Source: Bacteroidales bacterium
Lineage (GTDB): Bacteria > Bacteroidota > Bacteroidia > Bacteroidales > JAFGXI01
NCBI GenBank assembly: GCA_026985625.1
Contig: JALSQC010000037.1
Location: 1-5,130, forward strand
Reading direction: 5' to 3'
Length of the DNA: 5,130 bases
A program made the translations under genes and the position numbers. The notes beneath the pieces were generated by a model, which ran no database searches, had not been told where the DNA came from, and saw only the letters and a program-made list of their open reading frames with translations. Numbering within the stretch: the first letter of the stretch is position 1; every line of letters begins with the position of its first letter. Positions 1-5,130 of the stretch are shown here, piece after piece.

Positions 1-1161
1 TCGAGCAACCTAAAAGTTGTAGGTGTTACCGGAACAAACGGAAAAACTACAATAGCAACATTACTTTACAAAACATTTAAACTAGCAGGATATAAAGTAG
101 GATTACTATCTACAGTAAAAAATATTATTAACGATACAGATATTAAAGCTACGCATACAACTCCCGATGCAATTCAAATTAACAAATTAATGAGTAAAAT
201 GGTAGAGCAAGGGTGCGAGTATTGTTTTATGGAGGTTAGCTCGCATGCTATACATCAACATCGAATAGCAGGAATCAATTTTAATATCGGAATCTTTACA
301 AATATAACACACGACCATCTCGATTATCATAAAACGTTTAAAGAATATATAAATGCAAAAAAAATGTTTTTCGATAATTTAAAAAAAACATCAATTGCAA
401 TATCAAATTCCGATGATAAAAACGGATTAATAATGTTGCAAAATACAAATGCAAAAAAACTAACTTATTCGTTAAAATCGGCAAGCGATTATAAAGCAAA
501 AATTTTAGAAAAATCTTTTGACGGAACTTTAATAAAAATACAAAATACCGAACTTTGGGTTAATTTTATAGGAGTGTTTAATGTATATAATCTGCTTGCG
601 GTTTATGCAGTAGCGGTAAATTTAGGGTTAGAACACAACGAGACCTTACAAATATTAAGCAAGCTAACATCGGTTGACGGCAGATTTCAAAATATTAAAT
701 CAAAAAATAATATTACCGCAATAATCGATTATGCACATACCCCTGATGCTTTACAAAATGTTATAAAAACTATAAACGAGTTAAAAACAAATCAACAAAC
801 ATTAATAACAGTTGTTGGAGCTGGTGGTAATCGCGACAAAACAAAACGTCCCGAGATGGCCGAAATAGCATCTAAACTTAGTGATAAACTAATTCTTACA
901 TCGGATAATCCTCGAGACGAAAATCCTGACGATATTATTGCTGATATGATAAAAGGCATTTATCCCGAGAATCAAAATAAAGTTTTAACAATAACCGATA
1001 GACGTTCGGCTATTAAAACAGCTTGTATGATGGCTAATAGTGGCGATATAATTCTTATTGCGGGAAAAGGACATGAGAATTATCAAGAAATTAACGGAGT
1101 TAAACATCATTTCGACGATAAAGAAGAGGTTATAAAAATTTTAAAACAATTTAATAATTAA
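1..1161 (+). CDS. murE: MurE, UDP-MurNAc-L-Ala-D-Glu--meso-DAP ligase (5' truncated by window edge)
   Basis: Cytoplasmic ATP-dependent Mur ligase that adds the third stem-peptide residue to UDP-MurNAc-L-Ala-D-Glu. The frame is open from base 1 (386 codons visible). The family is usually close to 490 aa, so about 100 residues, the N-terminal UDP-substrate domain, lie upstream. Residues counted from the window edge: P-loop GTNGKTT at 11-17, TTPDA at 53-57, MEVSSHA at 77-83, HDHLDYH at 104-110, the lysine expected to be carbamylated in the YINAK block (K120), GRFQ at 227-230, DYAHTPDAL at 243-251, GAGGNRDKTKRPE at 273-285, DNPR at 303-306 region (D302-R305), and GKGHE at 355-359. In this family DNPR marks meso-DAP enzymes, whereas lysine-adding enzymes differ at the arginine. 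The ATG at 190 is internal (M64), since the P-loop lies upstream of it. The stop is 3 bases before mraY. Identity is secure; the DAP specificity is inferred from the motif. Confidence 0.97.
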   Translation, partial: SSNLKVVGVTGTNGKTTIATLLYKTFKLAGYKVGLLSTVKNIINDTDIKATHTTPDAIQINKLMSKMVEQGCEYCFMEVSSHAIHQHRIAGINFNIGIFTNITHDHLDYHKTFKEYINAKKMFFDNLKKTSIAISNSDDKNGLIMLQNTNAKKLTYSLKSASDYKAKILEKSFDGTLIKIQNTELWVNFIGVFNVYNLLAVYAVAVNLGLEHNETLQILSKLTSVDGRFQNIKSKNNITAIIDYAHTPDALQNVIKTINELKTNQQTLITVVGAGGNRDKTKRPEMAEIASKLSDKLILTSDNPRDENPDDIIADMIKGIYPENQNKVLTITDRRSAIKTACMMANSGDIILIAGKGHENYQEINGVKHHFDDKEEVIKILKQFNN

Positions 1162-1164
1162 ATT
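1148..1164. repeat. A/T-only inverted repeat abutting the mraY start codon
   Basis: AATTTAAT, one central A, then ATTAAATT: a perfect 8-bp dyad that ends on the base just before the mraY ATG and overlaps the last codons and stop of murE. There is no GC content and no T-run, so it is not a terminator. With a usable loop it could form only a weak A-U hairpin. It stands where a ribosome binding site would be, and no Shine-Dalgarno sequence is present. The dyad is seen directly; any function is unknown and chance is plausible in DNA this AT-rich. Confidence 0.4.
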
Positions 1165-2412
1165 ATGTTATATTATTTATTTAATTACTTACAAAAATTT
1201 GATATTCCCGGAGCAGGAGTATTTCAATACATTACTTTTAGAGCTGCAATGGTAGTTATTACATCGTTGCTGATATCATTAGTTTTTGGAAAAAAAATAA
1301 TTTATTTTTTACAACGCAAACAAATTGGCGAAACAATTCGCGATTTGGGACTCGAGGGACAATTACAAAAAAAAGGAACTCCGACAATGGGTGGAGTTAT
1401 AATAATAGCATCAATAGTAATACCGCTGTTATTATTTGCCGATTTAAAAAATGTTTACATAATTTTAATGATTGCATCAACAATTTGGTTAGGAATTATA
1501 GGCTTTATCGACGATTATATTAAAGTTGTAAAAAAAGATAAAAAAGGATTACACGGAAAATTTAAAATAATAGGACAAGTTGGCTTAGGAATAATAATAG
1601 GAACAACTCTTTATTTTAACGATAATGTTTTAATTCGCGAAAAAGTTTATGATAATAACGGACAAGTTAAACAAGAATGGGTAAACAACGGAAAATGTGA
1701 TATTTTAAAAGATGTTACCGTAGATGTAAAATCAACAAAAACAACTATTCCGTTTGTAAAAAATAATGAGTTTAATTACGAGGATTTATTATGGTTTCTT
1801 AGTCCCGAAACACGTAGTCGTTGGGTATGGTTAGTATTTATAATAATATCTATTTTTATAATTACGGCAGTGTCAAACGGTGCTAATATGACCGATGGTT
1901 TAGATGGACTTGCCGCAGGAACATCTGCAATAATAGGAGTTGCTTTAGGAATACTTGCATACGTTTCGGGTAACGTTATATTATCCGATTATTTAAACAT
2001 AATGTATATTCCTCACTCAGGCGAGTTAATGATTTTTGCATCGGCATTTATTGGAGCTACTGTTGGTTTCCTTTGGTATAATTCTTATCCGGCACAAGTA
2101 TTTATGGGCGATACGGGTAGCTTGGCAATAGGCGGAATAATTGCTGTGTTTGCAATAATAATACGCAAAGAACTATTAATTCCGGTATTGGCTGCTATTT
2201 TCTTAGCCGAGAATTTATCGGTTATGATACAAGTATCGTATTTTAAATACACAAAAAAGAAATATGGCGAGGGAAAACGAATATTCTTAATGGCTCCCTT
2301 GCATCATCATTATCAAAAAAAAGGATATTTAGAACCAAAGATAGTTACCCGATTCTGGATTGTGGGAATTTTCTTTGCAATTTTAGCAATTATAACATTA
2401 AAACTAAGATAA
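1165..2412 (+). CDS. mraY: MraY, phospho-MurNAc-pentapeptide translocase (lipid I synthase)
   Basis: Integral membrane enzyme that transfers phospho-MurNAc-pentapeptide from UDP to undecaprenyl phosphate, giving lipid I on the cytoplasmic face. Family motifs are all present: TPTMGG at 72-77, the Asp pair D116-D117 in GFIDDYIK, NGANMTDGLDGLAAG at 238-252, FMGDTGS at 313-319 with the conserved D316, and the HHH cluster at 380-382 after APL. About ten hydrophobic segments can be picked out (roughly 22-45, 73-92, 96-115, 134-151, 219-237, 247-267, 287-305, 317-335, 336-355, 395-413). At 415 aa it is about 55 residues longer than the E. coli enzyme. Most of the excess lies in a polar stretch at about 152-213, between segments 4 and 5, expected to be periplasmic. 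This extension is familiar from Bacteroidota MraY. The ATG at 1165 is chosen because it gives the family's N-terminus and follows murE by 3 bases. Catalytic residues are intact. Confidence 0.98.
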   Translation: MLYYLFNYLQKFDIPGAGVFQYITFRAAMVVITSLLISLVFGKKIIYFLQRKQIGETIRDLGLEGQLQKKGTPTMGGVIIIASIVIPLLLFADLKNVYIILMIASTIWLGIIGFIDDYIKVVKKDKKGLHGKFKIIGQVGLGIIIGTTLYFNDNVLIREKVYDNNGQVKQEWVNNGKCDILKDVTVDVKSTKTTIPFVKNNEFNYEDLLWFLSPETRSRWVWLVFIIISIFIITAVSNGANMTDGLDGLAAGTSAIIGVALGILAYVSGNVILSDYLNIMYIPHSGELMIFASAFIGATVGFLWYNSYPAQVFMGDTGSLAIGGIIAVFAIIIRKELLIPVLAAIFLAENLSVMIQVSYFKYTKKKYGEGKRIFLMAPLHHHYQKKGYLEPKIVTRFWIVGIFFAILAIITLKLR

Positions 2413-2425
2413 ATTTATATAAATT
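2412..2425. repeat. A/T-only palindrome filling the mraY-murD spacer
   Basis: AATTTATATAAATT is a perfect 14-base palindrome. It runs from the last base of the mraY stop codon to the base just before the murD ATG, so it occupies the whole 13-base spacer. It shares the outer AATTTA and TAAATT arms with the dyad in front of mraY. There is no Shine-Dalgarno sequence. As RNA it would be a very weak stem. Its function is unknown and it may be a by-product of base composition. Confidence 0.4.
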
Positions 2426-3781
2426 ATGATAACAAATAATAATCAAAAAAAACTAATTGTAATTTTAGGAGCAGGAGAAAGCGGAACAGGAGCTGCTGTT
2501 CTTGCAAAAACACAAGGATTTGACGTTTTTGTTTCGGATTATGGCGAAATTAAACAAAAGTATATCGATGTATTAAATAAATATAACATAGAGTGGGAAC
2601 AAAATAAGCACACTGTAGATAAAATTGTTAAAGCAAACGAAGTGATTAAAAGTCCGGGTATATCAAATAATATCGATATTATAAAAGAAATTAAAGATAG
2701 AGATATAAAAATTATATCCGAGATAGAGTTTGCCGCACGATATACATCTGCTGTAAAAGTTTGTGTTACAGGTAGTAACGGAAAAACAACAACAACATCG
2801 CTCATTTATCATATTTTATCTAATGCAGGATTAAACGTAGGAATTGCCGGAAATATAGGAAAAAGCTTTGCTTATCAGGTTGCGTTAAAAAAATACGATT
2901 ATTATGTAATAGAACTTAGTAGCTTTCAACTCGACGATATGTTTGATTTTAAAGCCGATTTGGCAATATTATTAAATATTACTCCCGACCATTTAGACCG
3001 TTACGACTATAAATTACAAAATTATATAAACTCAAAATTTAGAATTACACGTAACCAAAAAAAGAAAGACCATTTTATATATTGTTCCGACGACGAAATA
3101 ATAATGAAAGAACTCGAAAGTAGAAATCTCGAATCTACAAATCTCGATTTTACTATAACAAAAAAAACAAAACAAGGAGCCTACATCGAAAACAAAAAAC
3201 TTAAAGTAGATTACAAAAACGAAAAATTTTCTATGTTGTTGCACGACCTTGCATTACAAGGAAAACACAATACATATAATTCAATGGCAGCCGCAATAGC
3301 GTCAAAAGTTTTAAATATAAAAAACGAGAATATTCGCGAAAGTTTAATGGATTTTAAAAATATTGAACACAGATTAGAACCTGTTTTATCAATAAATAAA
3401 ATTCAATTTATTAACGACTCAAAAGCTACAAATGTAAACTCAACATGGTATGCCCTCGAGAGTATATCAACCAAAATAGTTTGGATAGTAGGAGGTATAG
3501 ATAAAGGTAACGATTACAGCCTACTTATTAATTTAGTAAAACAAAAAGTAAAAGCAATAATATGCTTAGGTGTAGATAATAAAAATATACACAATATATT
3601 TGGCAACATTGTAGATATAATTGAGGATACACAATCGATGCAAGAGGCTGTAAAACTATCGTATAAATATGCCGACAAAGGCGATACGGTTTTACTGTCA
3701 CCGGCTTGTGCAAGTTTCGATTTGTTTGATAATTACGAGGATAGGGGACTACAATTTAAAATGGCAGTAAGAAACTTATAA
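2426..3781 (+). CDS. murD: MurD, UDP-MurNAc-L-alanine--D-glutamate ligase
   Basis: Cytoplasmic ATP-dependent ligase that adds D-glutamate to UDP-MurNAc-L-Ala, the step before MurE. The 451 aa length is normal for the family. The N-terminal Rossmann-like UDP-binding domain (about 1-105) carries LGAGESGTG at 14-22 and SPGIS at 76-80. The central ATPase domain has the P-loop GSNGKTT at 116-122 (K120), ELSSFQL starting at E163, NITPDHLDRYDY, K204 in NSKFRI (the position of the carbamylated lysine in Mur ligases), and GKHNTYN. The C-terminal domain has EHRLEP (H315, R316), NDSKATN at 330-336, GGIDKGNDYS and SPACASFD at 425-432, the last being characteristic of MurD rather than MurC, MurE or MurF. 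It starts 13 bases after mraY and ends 5 bases before ftsW. All key residues expected of an active enzyme are present. Its A/T-only leader has no Shine-Dalgarno sequence. Confidence 0.98.
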   Translation: MITNNNQKKLIVILGAGESGTGAAVLAKTQGFDVFVSDYGEIKQKYIDVLNKYNIEWEQNKHTVDKIVKANEVIKSPGISNNIDIIKEIKDRDIKIISEIEFAARYTSAVKVCVTGSNGKTTTTSLIYHILSNAGLNVGIAGNIGKSFAYQVALKKYDYYVIELSSFQLDDMFDFKADLAILLNITPDHLDRYDYKLQNYINSKFRITRNQKKKDHFIYCSDDEIIMKELESRNLESTNLDFTITKKTKQGAYIENKKLKVDYKNEKFSMLLHDLALQGKHNTYNSMAAAIASKVLNIKNENIRESLMDFKNIEHRLEPVLSINKIQFINDSKATNVNSTWYALESISTKIVWIVGGIDKGNDYSLLINLVKQKVKAIICLGVDNKNIHNIFGNIVDIIEDTQSMQEAVKLSYKYADKGDTVLLSPACASFDLFDNYEDRGLQFKMAVRNL

Positions 3782-3786
3782 AATAA
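3776..3786. repeat. Short A/T-only inverted repeat abutting the ftsW start codon
   Basis: TTAT, loop AAA, ATAA: a 4-bp dyad overlapping the end of murD and finishing on the base before the ftsW ATG. It is the weakest of the four start-adjacent dyads, and a 4-bp match in A/T-only sequence is expected by chance. It is listed only because the same placement recurs at mraY, murD and murG. Confidence 0.15.
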
Positions 3787-4980
3787 ATGTCAGATAAAGT
3801 AATAAAATATTTTCAAGGCGATAGATATATTTGGTGGATAATAATTCTATTATCGCTGGTATCACTTCTTTCGGTTTATAGTGCAACAGGAACACTGGCA
3901 TATAAAGTAAGAGGAGGAAATGTTTTTTATTATCTAATAAAACACGGAGGGATATTACTTGTAGGTTTTATAATAACATTTTTAATACACAGAATAAATT
4001 ATAAAATTTATTTACGATTAGCACAAATATTTTTAATAATTACAATACCATTATTAATTTTTACATTAATAACCGGAACAAATTTAAACGATGCATCGCG
4101 ATGGATACGAATACCCGTTATAGGATTAACATTTCAAACCTCAGACCTTGCAAAGTTCTCGTTAATTATTTTTGTTGCCAGATATTTATCTCAAAATCAA
4201 GATAAAATACACGATTTTAAATTAGGATTACGAAAAATATTATTAATAATTATTTTTGTTTGTTTATTAATATTTCCGGCTAATTTTTCCACATCAGCAT
4301 TATTGTTTGTAAATACAACAATATTATTAATTTTTGGCAGAGCAAAAGTATGGCACATATTAGCATTATATTTAGCAGGCATAACAATGTTCGCATTGTT
4401 AATAATATTATCGCCTCACATATCCTTTCTCGGGCGTTTGCAAACCTGGAAAAATCGTATCGAAAATTATATAGGAGGAACCAATAAATCAAAAAAATCA
4501 AAAGAAAAAATAAATGACGATAGTTTTCAGGTAACACAAGCAAAAATAGCAATAGCAACCGGAGGAATAATGGGACGAGGTCCGGGAAACAGCATACAAC
4601 GAAACTCATTGCCACACCCGTATTCCGATTTTATTTATGCAATTATTATAGAAGAATACGGACTATTTGGCGGATTATTTCTTATATTTATTTACTTGGC
4701 ACTATTATACAGGGCATATCTAATAGTAATTAATACAAAAAGTCAGTTTGCAGCTTTTTTAGCTATAGGTTTAACGTTTAATTTAGTTTTTCAAGCATTA
4801 ATAAATATGGGAGTAGCCGTAAATATTTTGCCGGTTACGGGGCAAACATTACCGTTGGTAAGTATGGGAGGAACCTCAATATTTTTTACAAGTGCAACTT
4901 TTGGAATTATACTTAACGTTAGCAAAAGTTCCATAAAAAATAAAAAGGAAGCAACAGAAAACATAAACACTAAAAACTAA
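3787..4980 (+). CDS. ftsW: FtsW, septal SEDS peptidoglycan polymerase
   Basis: Polytopic inner-membrane glycosyltransferase of the SEDS family. It polymerises lipid II at the septum together with a class B penicillin-binding protein. The 397 aa hold about ten hydrophobic segments, the first at about 14-32. SEDS signatures are in order: ASRWIRIP at 103-110, FQTSDLAK at 116-123, GGIMGRGPGNSIQRNSLP at 259-276, YSDFIYAIIIEEYG with D281 aligned to the essential Asp of the large extracellular loop, and INMGVAVNILPVTGQTLPLVSMGGTS at 339-364 (two overlapping conserved blocks). The position between murD and murG supports FtsW over the elongation paralogue RodA. A lysine-rich insert (about 232-241) precedes the FQVTQAK block. 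The tail after about residue 378 is polar and probably cytoplasmic. The ATG at 3787 follows murD by 5 bases, and no alternative start fits better. An older proposal that FtsW is a lipid II flippase is disputed. Confidence 0.96.
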   Translation: MSDKVIKYFQGDRYIWWIIILLSLVSLLSVYSATGTLAYKVRGGNVFYYLIKHGGILLVGFIITFLIHRINYKIYLRLAQIFLIITIPLLIFTLITGTNLNDASRWIRIPVIGLTFQTSDLAKFSLIIFVARYLSQNQDKIHDFKLGLRKILLIIIFVCLLIFPANFSTSALLFVNTTILLIFGRAKVWHILALYLAGITMFALLIILSPHISFLGRLQTWKNRIENYIGGTNKSKKSKEKINDDSFQVTQAKIAIATGGIMGRGPGNSIQRNSLPHPYSDFIYAIIIEEYGLFGGLFLIFIYLALLYRAYLIVINTKSQFAAFLAIGLTFNLVFQALINMGVAVNILPVTGQTLPLVSMGGTSIFFTSATFGIILNVSKSSIKNKKEATENINTKN

Positions 4981-4987
4981 TAAATAA

Positions 4988-4998
4988 AATATAATATT
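4988..4998. repeat. A/T-only inverted repeat abutting the murG start codon
   Basis: AATAT, central A, ATATT: a perfect 5-bp dyad ending on the base before the murG ATG, within the 18-base ftsW-murG spacer. No Shine-Dalgarno sequence occurs in the spacer, which is entirely A and T. As at the other starts, function is unknown and chance is possible. Confidence 0.25.
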
Positions 4999-5130
4999 AT
5001 GAAATTAGAACATAGCAAAAGAATAATAATAAGCGGGGGAGGAACCGGAGGGCATATATTTCCTGCAATATCAATAGCAAACTCAATAAAAAATGCCGAT
5101 AAAAGTGCCGAGATTTTATTTGTTGGAGCT
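4999..5130 (+). CDS. murG: MurG, UDP-GlcNAc:lipid I GlcNAc transferase (3' truncated by window edge)
   Basis: Membrane-associated GT28-family glycosyltransferase that adds GlcNAc to lipid I to form lipid II, the substrate that FtsW polymerises. Only the first 44 codons are visible, out of roughly 360 expected. They start MKLEHSKRIIISGGGTGGHI and include the family's N-terminal glycine-rich loop GGTGGH at 14-19, with the conserved H19, followed by FPAISIA and a short strand ILFVGA that is typical of the first Rossmann domain. The ATG at 4999 is supported by the close fit of the glycine loop to its usual distance from the N-terminus. The gene lies 18 bases after ftsW, the classic dcw order. Identity is secure from this block and the context; integrity of the rest cannot be judged. 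Confidence 0.95.
   Translation, partial: MKLEHSKRIIISGGGTGGHIFPAISIANSIKNADKSAEILFVGA

Noticed and set aside
190..192. ATG at 190 as a possible start of murE
   Set aside because: The same frame is open back to base 1 and encodes the P-loop GTNGKTT upstream, so this is an internal methionine and the gene is cut by the window edge.
2539..2805. Antisense open frame of 88 codons inside murD
   Set aside because: It lies wholly opposite the conserved P-loop region of murD, has no recognisable domain or leader, and is explained as a shadow of the sense codons.
3595..3602. TATATTTG, matching the Bacteroidota -7 promoter element TAnnTTTG (also at 3826-3833)
   Set aside because: No TTTG-like -33 element lies at the right distance upstream of either copy. 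Such 8-mers are common in AT-rich coding DNA, and both are inside genes (murD and ftsW).
3912..3922. AGGAGG followed closely by an ATG inside ftsW, resembling a strong Shine-Dalgarno and start
   Set aside because: The ATG is out of frame and reaches a stop after five codons. The spacing is too short, the bases encode ordinary Arg-Gly-Gly-Asn codons, and the host's genuine starts use no Shine-Dalgarno.
4280..4615. Antisense open frame of 111 codons inside ftsW, Leu- and Phe-rich
   Set aside because: Its hydrophobic composition is the complement of A-rich and membrane-segment codons of ftsW. No family is recognisable, and the sense strand is highly conserved. The smaller antisense frames at 3032-3244, 3528-3713 and 4197-4382 fail for the same reasons.
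4981..4998. ftsW-murG spacer as a possible terminator
   Set aside because: It has only A/T bases, a 5-bp stem with no GC pairs and no following T-run, and murG follows at once. Read-through is expected.

Overview
The window is an uninterrupted, single-strand block of a division and cell wall (dcw) cluster, in the order murE (3' part) - mraY - murD - ftsW - murG (5' end). All five genes read on the + strand and are separated by only 3, 13, 5 and 18 bases. The DNA is strongly AT-rich, with heavy use of ATA, AAA, TTA and AAT codons. The protein features point to Bacteroidota: an enlarged MraY (415 aa) with an extra loop before transmembrane segment 5, an FtsW with FQTSDLAK and LPLVSMGGTS blocks, a MurG start with the ISGGGTGGHIFPAI block, and start codons preceded by A/T-only leaders without Shine-Dalgarno sequences. 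The short MraY C-terminus (APLHHHYQKKG followed by VTRFWIVG) looks, from memory of the family, more like Cytophaga/Flavobacteria-type or non-Bacteroidaceae Bacteroidales proteins than like Bacteroides itself. I cannot place it more finely than the phylum.

Layout: 1-1161 is murE without its N-terminal domain (cut by the window edge). 1165-2412 is mraY, 2426-3781 is murD and 3787-4980 is ftsW, all complete. 4999-5130 is the first 44 codons of murG, cut by the right edge. There is no gene-free stretch longer than 18 bases, and I see no RNA genes, mobile elements, CRISPR, convincing promoters or terminators. Expression is therefore presumably from a promoter upstream of the window, as one polycistronic unit.

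Function: the genes cover consecutive steps of lipid II synthesis and use. MurD adds D-Glu to UDP-MurNAc-L-Ala. MurE adds the third residue, and its DNPR motif indicates meso-diaminopimelate. MraY moves the finished phospho-MurNAc-pentapeptide to undecaprenyl phosphate (lipid I), MurG adds GlcNAc (lipid II), and FtsW polymerises lipid II at the division septum.

This is a conserved housekeeping region and I found no undescribed system in it. The most curious sequence-level pattern is that all four start codons are immediately preceded by an A/T-only inverted repeat ending exactly at base -1 (8-, 7-, 4- and 5-bp arms). Low complexity makes chance a serious explanation.
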